Of a stretch of 64,000 bases of DNA, positions 32,772 to 41,712 are shown one piece after another. Both the position numbers and the translations under genes were made by a program. Location: contig NZ_QYYA01000002.1 in NCBI RefSeq assembly GCF_003597125.1, positions 434,001-498,000 on the forward strand, read 5' to 3'. This DNA is from Alcanivorax profundi (GTDB lineage: Bacteria > Pseudomonadota > Gammaproteobacteria > Pseudomonadales > Alcanivoracaceae). Within the stretch, counting starts at the first letter, position 1. Every line of letters starts with the position of its first letter. Under the pieces are notes generated by a model. That model had not been told where the DNA came from and searched no databases. It worked only from the letters and a program-made list of their open reading frames with translations.

Positions 32772-34120
32772 TGTGTGGCCTCCAGCGTGCTGCGCTGTTG
32801 CTGCTCGGCAGGCGGAGTCACATACGCGACAGCAAGGCGCTCAGGCACCAGCCATTCCCGCGCCACACGCTGCACTTCTTCTGGCGTCACCCTGGCAAGC
32901 TCATCGGCAAACGTCTCTGATAAATCCAGGTTTAAACCCAGCGTACTCAATGTTCCCAGCTCCATGGCCTGCCCCATCACAGAGTCTTTCTCATACACTT
33001 GCCCGGCCAGCACACCTGCACGCACCCGGGCCATTTCAGATTCGTCAGGGAGGGTCGTCTGCAGCCGTACGATCTGCTCACGCAAGGCCGCTTCCACCTC
33101 CTCAAGGGACACCTCAGGGTTCGGTGCCGCGGAGAGGGTAAAAGTGCCATCTCCACGCTGGATACCGCTGTAGGACGCCCCCGCACCTGCTACCAGTTTC
33201 TGCCCACGAACCAGGTCGGTCTCAATCCGCGCGCTCATGCCGCCATCCAGAACTCCCGCCAACATTGTCAGGGCATAGAAATCCTGCTTGTTGTCCGCCG
33301 TCACCAGAGACGGCACGTTGTAGAGCATGTACAGGGCAGGCACCTTGACTGGCATGGTCAATGCCAACCGCCGCTCACCAGCCGCCGGCCTGACGGACTG
33401 TTCCGGGCGCGGCGGTGTCTCGCCGGCAGGGAGATCAGAGAAAAACCGCTCTACCAACGGCTCCACCTGTTCGCGGCTCACATCCCCGGCTATCACCAGG
33501 GTGGCATTGCCTGGCACGTAAAAACGCTGGTACCAGCTGCGGGCCTGCTCTGGCTGCAGTTGGGCCAGCAGTGAGCGCCAGCCGATCACCGGGTGGGCAT
33601 AACCGGTCCCTGGCCGGGCGATGGCCTGAAATTTCTCCCAGGCGAGAGCATTGGGGTTGTCGTCGGTACGCATGCGGCGCTCTTCGAGGACCACCTGCAG
33701 CTCACGATGAAACTCCTCATCGTCAATCTGCAGGCTGCCCAACCGCTCGGCCTCCAGCTCCAGTGCCAACGGCAGGCGGGACGCTTCGTATTGCTGGTAA
33801 TAGGCGGTGTAGTCGTAACTGGTGAAGGCATTGTCGCTGCCACCGTAACGGGCCACCAGTCGGGAAAAATCGCCCGGCCCCAGATGCTCAGTCCCCTTGA
33901 ACATCATGTGCTCCAGCACGTGGGCGAGGCCGGTCTCAAAGGGCGCCTCATCAATGCTGCCGGCCTTGAACCACACCATCACGGTGACCACCGGCGCGCG
34001 ATGATCCTCGCGCACAATCACCTTCATGCCATTATCCAGGGTAAAGCTGTGGGTCGGCGCCGAGGCTCCGGCCACACCCGCCCACAGGGCCAGACACAGG
34101 CCCGCGATCCATTTTTTCAT
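32768..34120 (-). CDS. M16-family zinc metallopeptidase, active subunit
   Basis: 450 aa. Signal peptide 1-20 (cut after GASA). The inverted zinc motif HVLEHMMFKGT (HxxEH, ~67-77) is intact with a downstream Glu ligand in ELQVVLEERRMRTDDNP. It is a periplasmic peptidase of the pitrilysin/processing-peptidase type. It overlaps the inactive partner by four bases (ATGA), so the two form one transcriptional unit with rsmD. Confidence 0.9.
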   Translation of the reverse strand: MKKWIAGLCLALWAGVAGASAPTHSFTLDNGMKVIVREDHRAPVVTVMVWFKAGSIDEAPFETGLAHVLEHMMFKGTEHLGPGDFSRLVARYGGSDNAFTSYDYTAYYQQYEASRLPLALELEAERLGSLQIDDEEFHRELQVVLEERRMRTDDNPNALAWEKFQAIARPGTGYAHPVIGWRSLLAQLQPEQARSWYQRFYVPGNATLVIAGDVSREQVEPLVERFFSDLPAGETPPRPEQSVRPAAGERRLALTMPVKVPALYMLYNVPSLVTADNKQDFYALTMLAGVLDGGMSARIETDLVRGQKLVAGAGASYSGIQRGDGTFTLSAAPNPEVSLEEVEAALREQIVRLQTTLPDESEMARVRAGVLAGQVYEKDSVMGQAMELGTLSTLGLNLDLSETFADELARVTPEEVQRVAREWLVPERLAVAYVTPPAEQQQRSTLEATQ

Positions 34121-34265
34121 GTATTGCCTCTATTGCTGGCGCGTCCCCCACGGTGAAAGCTGCTCACCGCACTCCTTAATGTTAGGATAGCCGCGCGCTC
34201 GCGCTGCGAGCGACCACCCTGCAGGCAGGCGCCTTTTGCTGTTACCGGCATAGCATACCGGTTAA

Positions 34266-34467
34266 GGAGCCTCTAAATAATGCCTTGCATGCTCAGTCTT
34301 TCAGGCTGGCCCGCAATCTAGGCGCGCTTTTGAAGGTGTATGTCCATCCATCAAGAAAGCGCAACAACGAGTGCGGGTCAGCCTGGAAGACCCGAAGAGC
34401 GCGACCAGGAGCGCACATCTGCTACGCTTGGTCACGCTGAGCACGCAAGGCATTATTCAGAGGCTCC
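34266..34467. mobile_element. MITE-like 202-bp element with 31-bp terminal inverted repeats
   Basis: Left end (34266-34296) starts GGAGCCTCTAAATAATGCC; the right end (34437-34467), read on the minus strand, starts GGAGCCTCTGAATAATGCC. The 31-bp ends differ at two positions. Inner arms also pair: 34296-34318 with 34369-34391, and GCGCTTT (34324-34330) with AAAGCGC (34356-34362), leaving about 45 unmatched bp near the right end. Flanks are TTAA (left) and TCAA (right), a possible degraded target duplication. It has no coding capacity and ends 71 bp upstream of ftsY. Confidence 0.7.
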
Positions 34468-34538
34468 TCAATTGCCCTGCACTTGCAGCCTGATTGTTGA
34501 GGAAGGGCTACTCCCTTCGTATCTGGATACGACTGAAC

Positions 34539-35711
34539 ATGAGCGACGAAGTTTCCCGCGACGACGATAATTCCAAGCAGGAACCGAAAAAAACCGGCTT
34601 CTGGAAACGCATGTTTGTCGGTACTGACGAACAAGACAGCACACCCGAGAGCCAGGACGGTGAGCGCACACAGGGGGCAGAAACGGTGCCAGAGCCTGCG
34701 CCTGCCCCCCCCGTCGTGAGCAATCCCGAACCCGAGGCGGCTCCCGCCACCACAACCGTCAATGCCGACAGCAATGATGACGGCGAGGGTTTCTGGGCCC
34801 GCATGAAGCAGGGCATGAGCAAGACCCGCAAGGGCCTGGGCAAAGGCCTGGCCGACCTGCTGGTGGGCGCCAAGGAGATCGACGACGAGATCTTCGAGGA
34901 AATCGAGACCCAGCTGCTGGTAGCTGATGTGGGTGTAGAAGCCACGGATGTGATCATCCAGGCGCTCACCGACCAGGTAACCCGTGAAGAGCTGGTGGAT
35001 GCCGATGCGCTATATGAATCGCTGCAGAACGAACTGCGCAAGTTGCTGGAACCAGTCGACCAACCCCTGATCATCGACACCAGCAAAAAACCCTATGTAA
35101 TCCTGATGGTGGGCGTCAACGGCGTCGGCAAGACCACCACCATCGGCAAGCTCGCTTGCCGCTTCAAGGCCGAGGGCAAAAGCGTGATGCTGGCCGCCGG
35201 CGATACCTTCCGTGCCGCTGCTGTGGAACAGCTACAAGTCTGGGGGGAGCGTAACGATATTCCCGTAGTCGCCCAGCACACCGGCGCCGACTCGGCCTCA
35301 GTCGTGTACGACGCCGTTCAGGCGGCCCAGTCCCGCGGGGCCGATGTGCTGATCGCCGACACCGCTGGCCGCCTGCATACCCGCGGCAACCTGATGGACG
35401 AGCTGACCAAGGTCACCCGGGTGATGAAGAAACTGATTCCGGATGCCCCTCATGAAGTGCTGCTGGTACTGGATGCCGGCACCGGTCAGAATGCCATCAA
35501 TCAGGCCGAACAGTTCCGTGATGCCGCCGGCGTGACCGGGTTGGCACTGACCAAGCTCGACGGCACCGCCAAAGGCGGTATCCTGTTCGCCTTGGCCAAA
35601 CGTACTGGCTTGCCGATTCGTTTTATCGGTGTTGGGGAACGCCTGGAAGACCTGCGACCGTTCCATGCAGAAGAGTTCGTTCAGGCGCTGTTTGAGGATG
35701 TGACGGGCTGA
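34539..35711 (+). CDS. ftsY: Signal recognition particle receptor FtsY
   Basis: 390 aa. An acidic N-terminal A domain (~1-100, including SDEVSRDDDNSKQEPKK and a Pro/Glu-rich linker) attaches it to the membrane. The NG domain follows with GVNGVGKTTTIGKLA (P-loop), DTAGR (G3) and TKLDG (G4). It is the GTPase that docks SRP-ribosome complexes at the Sec translocon. The start at 34539 lacks a strong Shine-Dalgarno site; a GAAGGG/CCCTTC hairpin lies just upstream (34502-34518). First gene of ftsY-ftsE-ftsX-rpoH order. Confidence 0.96.
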   Translation: MSDEVSRDDDNSKQEPKKTGFWKRMFVGTDEQDSTPESQDGERTQGAETVPEPAPAPPVVSNPEPEAAPATTTVNADSNDDGEGFWARMKQGMSKTRKGLGKGLADLLVGAKEIDDEIFEEIETQLLVADVGVEATDVIIQALTDQVTREELVDADALYESLQNELRKLLEPVDQPLIIDTSKKPYVILMVGVNGVGKTTTIGKLACRFKAEGKSVMLAAGDTFRAAAVEQLQVWGERNDIPVVAQHTGADSASVVYDAVQAAQSRGADVLIADTAGRLHTRGNLMDELTKVTRVMKKLIPDAPHEVLLVLDAGTGQNAINQAEQFRDAAGVTGLALTKLDGTAKGGILFALAKRTGLPIRFIGVGERLEDLRPFHAEEFVQALFEDVTG

Positions 35712-35786
35712 TCCCACCTCCTCCAGAACACCCTTGACGGGGCGCAGTGTCGCCCCGCAAGGCATGACACAGTCCGAAGGACATCC

Positions 35787-36488
35787 ATGATTCAGTTCGA
35801 CCGGGTCAGTAAACGCTACCCGAACGGCAAAGACGCGCTCAGCAAGGTCAGTTTTACCCTGCCAGCCGGGCAACTCACCTTTTTGACCGGTCACTCCGGG
35901 GCGGGCAAGTCGACCCTGCTGAAACTGATCATGATGATCGAGCGCCCATCCCAGGGGCAGGTGCTGGTGGAAGGCCAGAACCTCAATGGCTTCGGCAACC
36001 GCCACATTCCCCTGCTGCGCCGCAAGATCGGCATGGTGCACCAGAACCACCAGTTGCTGTTTGACCGTAGCGTATTCGACAACGTCGCCTTGCCACTGAT
36101 CATTGCCGGTTATTCCCGCGCCGATATCGGAAAACGGGTACGCGCTGCACTCGACAAGGTCGGACTGCTCGACAAGGAAAAGCTCAACCCGATCATGCTC
36201 TCCGGCGGGGAGCAACAACGGGTGGGCATCGCACGCGCGGTTGTCAACAAACCCCCACTGCTGCTGGCCGATGAGCCTACCGGGAACCTGGATCCCGCGC
36301 TCTCTGAAGAAATCATGGATCTGTTCCAGGACTTCGCCCGAGTCGGCGTGGCGGTACTGATCGCCACCCACGACCTGAGCCTGATTGCCCGCTATAACCA
36401 CCGTCTGCTGACCCTCCGCGAGGGCCGCCTGATCCACGATGGCGATGACCGCGATGGCAATGGAACAGGGGATCCTCATGGCCGCTAA
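35787..36488 (+). CDS. ftsE: Cell division ATP-binding protein FtsE
   Basis: 233 aa ABC ATPase. Walker A GHSGAGKS (35-42), signature LSGGEQQR, Walker [13 protein letters not shown], and H-loop ATHD. It works with FtsX at the septum to activate periplasmic murein hydrolases. The C-terminal tail ([16 protein letters not shown]) is a little longer than in E. coli. The gene overlaps ftsX by 11 bp. Confidence 0.96.
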   Translation: MIQFDRVSKRYPNGKDALSKVSFTLPAGQLTFLTGHSGAGKSTLLKLIMMIERPSQGQVLVEGQNLNGFGNRHIPLLRRKIGMVHQNHQLLFDRSVFDNVALPLIIAGYSRADIGKRVRAALDKVGLLDKEKLNPIMLSGGEQQRVGIARAVVNKPPLLLADEPTGNLDPALSEEIMDLFQDFARVGVAVLIATHDLSLIARYNHRLLTLREGRLIHDGDDRDGNGTGDPHGR

Positions 36489-37500
36489 CAAACGCAATGC
36501 CACCCCCATCAAGCCCCGTCGCTCCAAGGCCGAAAAGCCACGCCGCGCGGCTGGAGCCCACAGCGCCAGCACCTCACTGAAGGATCGCCTTGCCAGCTGG
36601 CGGGAGCACCACCGGGATTCACTGCGGGACGCTCTACACCGTATCAACCTGAGCCGTGCCAGCAGCACCATGACCATTCTGGTGATTGCCATTGCCCTGT
36701 CCCTGCCCGCCGGGCTGGCCGTGCTGCTGGACAATGCCAGGGCCATCACCCGGGGCTGGGATGGCAACGCCCACCTGTCCGTGTTCCTGACCATGGATGT
36801 CGAGGAGTCCCGGCAGCGGGATCTGGCCCGGCAATGGGAAGCGCTGGATCACATCCAACGCACGAAAGTGATTACCCGCGAACAGGCGCTGGCCGAATTT
36901 CAGGCGCTATCGGGGTTTGGCGACGTACTTGAGGCCCTGCCGGACAACCCCTTGCCCCCTCTTATCGTGGTATTCCCGGACAGTACCGACCCGGTCACCC
37001 TGCGGGACCTGGAAAACCGCCTCGCTGCGGAGCCCGGGGTCGACCTGGTGCAGCTGGACGTGGAGTGGGTGCGCCGCCTGCATGCCCTGATTGAACTGGG
37101 CGAGAGGCTGATCTCTGCGCTCACTCTGGCGCTCGCCGCCGCCGTGGTGCTGGTGGTGGTCAACACCATCCGGTTGGGCATCGAAAGCCGCCGGGACGAA
37201 ATCGTGGTGGTAAAAATCGTTGGCGGAACCGATGGCTTCGTGCGCCGCCCCTTCCTTTACACCGGGTTCTGCTTTGGCTTTGCCGGCGGGCTGGTCGCCG
37301 TGATTCTGGTACAGACGGCCCTTTGGTGGCTTGGCGGCCCTATCGACGAGCTGCTCACCCTCTATAAAAGCGAGCAATCACTTACCTCTATGGCCTCATC
37401 CAGCCTGATCATACTTCCCATGTTCAGCGGTATTTTGGGGCTACTGGGAGCGTGGCTGGCAGTCGGTCGCCACCTGGGCGACATCGAGCCCAACTTCTAG
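36478..37500 (+). CDS. ftsX: Cell division protein FtsX
   Basis: 340 aa. A basic cytosolic N-terminus (KPRRSKAEKPRRAAG) is followed by TM1 (~65-85: MTILVIAIALSLPAGLAVLL), a large periplasmic loop with the PLPPLIVVFPDS segment, and three TM helices at the C-terminal third. It transmits the FtsE ATPase state to cell-wall hydrolase activators. The ATG at 36478 was chosen for AGGGGA 6 bp upstream; it overlaps ftsE. Confidence 0.93.
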   Translation: MAANKRNATPIKPRRSKAEKPRRAAGAHSASTSLKDRLASWREHHRDSLRDALHRINLSRASSTMTILVIAIALSLPAGLAVLLDNARAITRGWDGNAHLSVFLTMDVEESRQRDLARQWEALDHIQRTKVITREQALAEFQALSGFGDVLEALPDNPLPPLIVVFPDSTDPVTLRDLENRLAAEPGVDLVQLDVEWVRRLHALIELGERLISALTLALAAAVVLVVVNTIRLGIESRRDEIVVVKIVGGTDGFVRRPFLYTGFCFGFAGGLVAVILVQTALWWLGGPIDELLTLYKSEQSLTSMASSSLIILPMFSGILGLLGAWLAVGRHLGDIEPNF

Positions 37501-37659
37501 CAGGCCGCAACGGCCTGCTTATCCCTGGCCACTTGCGGCTCACCCTTCCGGAACCCCCGCCCATCTCCCGGGTCGAATTCCCCGTTCACCAGCGATTCAC
37601 AGTGTCGCGCTATGCTGTGAAAGATCGAAAAAGCTGATTGATTTGAACTTTTCTGCCTA

Positions 37660-37686
37660 TTAGCACTCTATTAATTCGAGTGCTAA
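37660..37686 (+). promoter_or_regulatory. CIRCE operator (HrcA-binding site) upstream of rpoH
   Basis: TTAGCACTC (37660-37668), 9-bp spacer, GAGTGCTAA (37678-37686): a perfect match to the CIRCE consensus, 50 bp upstream of the rpoH start. HrcA binds this site and is released under heat shock. hrcA is not in this window. Confidence 0.92.
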
Positions 37687-37736
37687 TATCGGGCTCAACG
37701 GATTTCAAAGAGACGTCTTCACAAGGAGACATGCGC

Positions 37737-38600
37737 ATGACACACCCTACTTCCCAAGCACAGGCGCTCACGCTGGCCGTACCGGGTAATGACCTGGACG
37801 CTTACATGCGAGCCGTTAATGCCGTGCCGGTTCTCAGCGCAGACGACGAACAACGCCTGGCCGAACAGCTTTACTATGAACAGGACCTGGACGCCGCCCG
37901 CAACCTGGTATTGGCGCACCTGCGTTTTGTGGTTCACATTGCTCGCAGCTACACCGGCTATGGTCTGCCTCTGGGCGACCTGGTGCAGGAGGGTAACGTG
38001 GGCCTGATGAAAGCCGTGAAGCGCTTCGACCCCACCAAGGGCGTGCGCCTGGTGAGTTTCGCCGTCCACTGGATCAAGGCCGAAATTCACGAATACGTGA
38101 TCAAGAACTGGCGCATCGTGAAAGTGGCCACCACCAAGGCCCAGCGCAAGCTGTTCTTCAACCTCCGTGGCCAGAAGAAACGCCTGGGTCGCCTGACGCT
38201 GGAAGAAGCTCAGCGTGTGGCCGATGATCTCGGCGTGACCGCAGAGCAGGTGAAAGAAATGGAAGGCCGGCTTGGCGCCTATGACGCCAGCTTCGATGGC
38301 CCCACCAACGATGACGACGACAACGCCGTGGTTTCCCCGGCCGCTTACCTGCACAGCGACAACAGCGACCCCGCTGACCTGATCGCCGAGCAGGATCAAC
38401 AACAGCGTGAAACCCGCCAACTGGGCTCTGCCCTGATGGCACTGGACGACCGTAGCCGCGACATTCTCGAACGCCGCTGGCTGGCCGATCAGAAATCCAC
38501 GTTGCAGGAACTGGCCGACGAGTACGGCGTATCGGCTGAGCGTATTCGCCAGCTGGAAAACAACGCCATCAAGAAGCTACGCAACGCGATTGCCGCATAA
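37737..38600 (+). CDS. rpoH: RNA polymerase heat-shock sigma factor RpoH (sigma-32)
   Basis: 287 aa. Region 2 ([45 protein letters not shown]) is followed by the RpoH-specific box QRKLFFNLR and region 4.2 ([20 protein letters not shown]). It directs RNA polymerase to chaperone and protease promoters. The second of two close ATGs (37737) has AGGAG at the better spacing. A CIRCE operator lies upstream, so HrcA may repress it. The gene ends in a strong terminator. Confidence 0.96.
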   Translation: MTHPTSQAQALTLAVPGNDLDAYMRAVNAVPVLSADDEQRLAEQLYYEQDLDAARNLVLAHLRFVVHIARSYTGYGLPLGDLVQEGNVGLMKAVKRFDPTKGVRLVSFAVHWIKAEIHEYVIKNWRIVKVATTKAQRKLFFNLRGQKKRLGRLTLEEAQRVADDLGVTAEQVKEMEGRLGAYDASFDGPTNDDDDNAVVSPAAYLHSDNSDPADLIAEQDQQQRETRQLGSALMALDDRSRDILERRWLADQKSTLQELADEYGVSAERIRQLENNAIKKLRNAIAA

Positions 38601-38625
38601 CGCAACACGCGAACTGCGACAGAAC

Positions 38626-38652
38626 AAAGCCCCTCACCGAGGGGCTTTTTTT
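38626..38652 (+). terminator. Intrinsic terminator of rpoH
   Basis: AAAGCCCCTC-ACC-GAGGGGCTTT hairpin followed by a T-run. Confidence 0.92.
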
Positions 38653-38966
38653 GTTACGCATCGCGAATTTCCGTGAACGGCCCGATTTAACCCCCTCACT
38701 TGCCGTAGGAGGGTCGGTTATTCGCTCCGCTCACCCTGCGGGCGTTCCTTCGCTACGCCCGGTGGCGGCGCGATAGCCCAAGAGAGCGATGAGAAAAGAC
38801 GGTCTTGAGCCGCAACCGGGCTTGACGAGGAATCGACCACTTCCATCCCGCCACGCAGACTCAGCGGCAAGTCGAGGCGTGAGATTGTGCCCGTCAATCC
38901 GAGAATTCCGCTACACTATGCAGCCCAAGACGGCACCCGACATCGCCGTCACCTGTGGAGCTTCGC
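38653..38966. other. 314-bp gene-free region
   Basis: It holds GC-rich, hairpin-prone sequence, for instance GGGCGT/ACGCCC (38740-38760), resembling a dispersed intergenic repeat. No convincing gene is seen; an in-frame reading from 38789 lacks a ribosome site and protein-like composition. The promoter of the DUF423 gene should lie near its right end. Confidence 0.4.
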
Positions 38967-39335
38967 ATGAAAACCCTGCTTGTCCTTGGCGCCCTCAACG
39001 GCGCACTGGCCGTCATTCTGGGAGCCTTTGGCGCCCATGGCCTGAAAGCTCGCGTGGACGAGTCCATGCTGGCCACCTGGGCCACCGCCAGTGAATACCA
39101 CTTTTATCACGCTCTGGCGCTGTTGCTGGCAGGACTGCTGGCCAAAGCCTATGGCGTCAGCAATCTGGTCACCGCTGGCTGGGTCATGTTTACCGGTATG
39201 CTGGTCTTCAGTGGTAGCCTGTACATTCTGGTGCTGACCGGGCAAAAGTGGCTTGGCGCCATTACCCCACTGGGTGGCACCGCGTTGATTATCGGCTGGC
39301 TGATGCTGGCCTGGTCCCTTTTCAAACACGCTTGA
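38967..39335 (+). CDS. DUF423 (YgdD-family) inner-membrane protein
   Basis: 122 aa with four TM helices. The family signature LVLGALNGALAVILGAFGAHGLK at the N-terminus and ATASEYHFYHALALLL in TM2 are clear. Function unknown in all bacteria. GTGGAG lies 6 bp before the ATG. It is followed by thiS after 8 bp and may be co-transcribed with it; the same order occurs in Pseudomonas. Confidence 0.92.
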   Translation: MKTLLVLGALNGALAVILGAFGAHGLKARVDESMLATWATASEYHFYHALALLLAGLLAKAYGVSNLVTAGWVMFTGMLVFSGSLYILVLTGQKWLGAITPLGGTALIIGWLMLAWSLFKHA

Positions 39336-39343
39336 TCACGATC

Positions 39344-39541
39344 ATGAACCTCACCGTAAATGGCGATACCCTGACACTGGATGGCAACACCATTACCGAC
39401 CTGGTTGCCCAACTCGGCCTGACCGGCCGCCGGCTGGCCGTGGAAGTAAACCGGGAAATCATCCCCAAGAGCCAGCACGGCGATGTTGCTCTCAATGAGG
39501 GTGACGTGGTGGAGATTGTGCATGCCATCGGCGGCGGTTGA
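39344..39541 (+). CDS. thiS: Sulfur carrier protein ThiS
   Basis: 65 aa ubiquitin-fold protein ending in HAIGGG, the C-terminal Gly-Gly needed for thiocarboxylate formation. It carries sulfur to ThiG for thiazole synthesis in thiamine biosynthesis. NREIIPKSQHGDVALNEGDVVEIV is typical. It starts 8 bp after DUF423 and precedes thiG; no TPP riboswitch was recognised upstream. Confidence 0.93.
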   Translation: MNLTVNGDTLTLDGNTITDLVAQLGLTGRRLAVEVNREIIPKSQHGDVALNEGDVVEIVHAIGGG

Positions 39542-39592
39542 CCCCTGCTCGCACACGCCCTGACGTAACCCCTTAACTGTAACGAGGCCCCC

Positions 39593-40372
39593 ATGTCCGA
39601 TTTACTCACCATTGCCGACAAGACCTACCAATCACGACTGATCATCGGCACGGGTAAATACAAGGATTTCAACGAAACACGCGACGCGATCGAAACCAGT
39701 GGGGCGGAAATGGTGACGGTGGCCATTCGCCGGACCAACATTGGCCAGAATGCCGACGAAGAGAATCTGCTCGATTACATTCCGCCGGAAAAATACACCA
39801 TCCTGCCCAACACCGCCGGTTGCTATACCGCTGAGGAAGCGGTGCGGTGCTGCAAGCTGGCCCGCGAGCTGCTGGACGGTCACGACCTGGTAAAACTGGA
39901 AGTCCTGGGCGACCAGAAAACCCTCTACCCCAACATTCCTCACACCCTGAAAGCGGCGCAGGCACTGGTCGACGATGGCTTCAAGGTGATGGTGTACACC
40001 AACGACGACCCCATCGTGGCCAAGGAACTGGAAGCCATGGGCTGTGTTGCCGTGATGCCACTGGGCTCGCTGATCGGCTCGGGACTGGGCATCCTCAACC
40101 CCCACTACATACAGCTGATCAAGGAAGACGCCAACGTCCCCATCATTGTGGATGCCGGCGTCGGCACCGCCTCCGACGCGGCCTTTGCCATGGAGCTGGG
40201 CTGTGATGGTGTACTGCTAAACTCGGCCATTGCCCATGCAGGCAACCCGGTCCTGATGGCATCTGCCATGAGGAAGGCGATCGAAGCCGGGCGGGAGTCG
40301 TTCCTGGCAGGGCGCATGCCCCGCAAGGCCTACGCCAGCGCCTCATCGCCCCTGGAAGGTATCAGCCGCTAG
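39593..40372 (+). CDS. thiG: Thiazole synthase ThiG
   Basis: 259 aa TIM barrel. GTGKYKDF near residue 20, the likely Schiff-base Lys101 in LVKLEVLGD, and phosphate loops [12 protein letters not shown] and [11 protein letters not shown]. It condenses 1-deoxyxylulose-5-phosphate, dehydroglycine and ThiS thiocarboxylate into the thiazole phosphate of thiamine. Full length. Downstream of thiS. Confidence 0.95.
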   Translation: MSDLLTIADKTYQSRLIIGTGKYKDFNETRDAIETSGAEMVTVAIRRTNIGQNADEENLLDYIPPEKYTILPNTAGCYTAEEAVRCCKLARELLDGHDLVKLEVLGDQKTLYPNIPHTLKAAQALVDDGFKVMVYTNDDPIVAKELEAMGCVAVMPLGSLIGSGLGILNPHYIQLIKEDANVPIIVDAGVGTASDAAFAMELGCDGVLLNSAIAHAGNPVLMASAMRKAIEAGRESFLAGRMPRKAYASASSPLEGISR

Positions 40373-40450
40373 CGCTCCCTACCTGCGCGCCTGGAGGTTC
40401 CCCGCATACGGGTCTGGGCGCGCGGATTCACCGCGAAACAGCAAAAAAAA

Positions 40451-40480
40451 TGGCATCGCTCCGGGGAAGAGTCGATGCCA
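40451..40480. other. Stem-loop downstream of thiG
   Basis: TGGCATCG (40451-40458) pairs with CGATGCCA (40473-40480) with a 14-nt loop. An A-run precedes it and no T-run follows, so as a terminator it would work only for minus-strand transcription. It may be part of a small RNA or a remnant. Confidence 0.35.
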
Positions 40481-40574
40481 GGGGGAAGTATTATCTTTTT
40501 GCCATGGGGTAACGCTATCGACTATCCCCCTAACCTGATCAACAACACGTGAACGCCTTTGCGCCCCGCCTTTC

Positions 40575-40583
40575 TGCTACAAT
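40575..40583 (+). promoter_or_regulatory. Extended -10 promoter of trmB
   Basis: TGC-TACAAT (40575-40583) is a TGn extended -10 located 30 bp before the trmB start; no good -35 is seen. Confidence 0.45.
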
Positions 40584-40613
40584 TACGGCCCCACCACTCG
40601 CCAGCAGATCACC

Positions 40614-41330
40614 ATGCTCGACTTCATCAAACAGGATAAAGACCCGGAAACCGGCAAGGTCATGCGCAAGGTGCGCAGCTTTGTTCTCCGCGAAGGGCGC
40701 CTGACCACAGGTCAGCGCAATGCCCTGGACTCGCTCTGGCCCACCTTTGGTTTGGAGCGTGATGACGGCCTTCTGAACCCGCAGGCCGTATTTGGCCGCG
40801 ACGCGCCCAGGGTGCTGGAAATCGGCTACGGCATGGGGCAATCCCTTGCCGCCATGGCCAAGGCTGACCCGAGCAAGGATTTCATCGGTATCGAAGTTCA
40901 CCGACCCGGCGTCGGTGCTCTGCTGATGGAAATCGAGCAGCAGAACCTGTCCAACCTGCGCAGCTACTGTGACGACGCTGTGGAGATTCTGGAACTGTGT
41001 ATTCCTGACAACAGCCTGGCCCGGGTGCAGTTGTACTTCCCTGACCCCTGGCACAAAAAAAAGCACCATAAACGCCGTATCGTGCAGCCGGCATGGGTCG
41101 AGCGGGTGCGTCAGAAGCTGCAGCCCGGAGGGATGCTGCATATGGCAACGGATTGGGAAAACTATGCAGAGCACATGGTGGAAGTGATGAGCCGCATGGA
41201 AGGCTTTACCAATCTGGCAGGCAATGCCACCTTCTCCCCCCGTCCTGAGTGGCGCCCTGAAACCAAATTCGAACGCCGCGGCGAGCGACTGGGGCATGGG
41301 GTATGGGATCTTTTGTATGAAAAACGCTAA
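40614..41330 (+). CDS. trmB: tRNA (guanine46-N7)-methyltransferase TrmB
   Basis: 238 aa. Motifs [17 protein letters not shown] (SAM site), [13 protein letters not shown], and [17 protein letters not shown], the TrmB signature. It makes m7G46 in tRNAs using SAM. It is the last housekeeping gene before the RiPP cluster; in Pseudomonas trmB is near hemW/rdgB/metW, here found 10-14 kb away. Confidence 0.95.
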   Translation: MLDFIKQDKDPETGKVMRKVRSFVLREGRLTTGQRNALDSLWPTFGLERDDGLLNPQAVFGRDAPRVLEIGYGMGQSLAAMAKADPSKDFIGIEVHRPGVGALLMEIEQQNLSNLRSYCDDAVEILELCIPDNSLARVQLYFPDPWHKKKHHKRRIVQPAWVERVRQKLQPGGMLHMATDWENYAEHMVEVMSRMEGFTNLAGNATFSPRPEWRPETKFERRGERLGHGVWDLLYEKR

Positions 41331-41367
41331 CCAATAGATGAATGGTATTTCTACCCCATTTAAGGTA

Positions 41368-41396
41368 TTGAATCCCCCCTGGGCGACTGGTATCTA
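41368..41396 (+). promoter_or_regulatory. Putative promoter of the RiPP precursor gene
   Basis: -35 TTGAAT (41368-41373), 17-bp spacer, -10 TATCTA (41391-41396). It gives an about 75-nt leader before the precursor. Confidence 0.5.
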
Positions 41397-41476
41397 TTAT
41401 AAAGAGTACTGAAGCATGAGCCGGCTCACACTTTCGGCATGAAAATTTCGAATAAACCAGCCCAAGGGGAACGACA

Positions 41477-41644
41477 ATGATTGAATTCAAAGATGATATC
41501 GAAGCAGAACTGGTTGCGGCTGAAACTATTGACCAGCAGGCCGAGCAAACCGTAAACAGCAAGCTGCTGGAAACGGTGTTCAAGCCCACTATGGGAAGCG
41601 AAGAAGCAATCTGCATCAACCAGTCCAGAAACATTACTTGCTGA
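41477..41644 (+). CDS. RiPP precursor peptide (lanthipeptide-like)
   Basis: A 55-aa peptide, too short for routine gene calling, with AAGGGGA 6-12 bp before the ATG. The acidic helical leader (MIEFKDDIEAELVAAETIDQ...) is followed by FKPTMGSEEA and the short C-terminal core ICINQSRNITC with Cys46, Ser50, Thr54 and Cys55. GS at 40-41 or EA at 43-44 could be the cleavage point. It is the likely substrate of the LanM-type enzyme, sulfotransferase, acyltransferase and two oxygenases encoded downstream. It contains no Tyr, so sulfation must use another residue. A terminator separates it from the next gene. Confidence 0.75.
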   Translation: MIEFKDDIEAELVAAETIDQQAEQTVNSKLLETVFKPTMGSEEAICINQSRNITC

Positions 41645-41666
41645 TCCGTTTACACTGACAGCAGAC

Positions 41667-41691
41667 AGGCACCCTCTTCGGGTGCCTTTTT
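41667..41691 (+). terminator. Intrinsic terminator/attenuator after the precursor gene
   Basis: AGGCACCC-TCTTC-GGGTGCCT stem followed by TTTT. It lies between the precursor and the ABC gene, so most transcripts should end after the precursor, and readthrough would give lower levels of modifying enzymes, as in many RiPP operons. Confidence 0.85.
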
Positions 41692-41712
41692 ATTTTCTAT
41701 TCCAGCCAGGCC

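Noticed and set aside
34266-34467. Complete insertion sequence
   Set aside because: No transposase frame between the inverted repeats; only 202 bp long.
35298-36794. 498-codon open frame antisense to ftsY and ftsE
   Set aside because: Spans two clear genes on the other strand; composition is that of a GC-rich shadow.
38789-39094. 101-codon frame ahead of the DUF423 gene
   Set aside because: No ribosome site, Arg/Pro-rich chance composition, and it runs across the real DUF423 start in another frame.
40451-40480. Intrinsic terminator for thiG
   Set aside because: No T-run after the hairpin on the plus strand.
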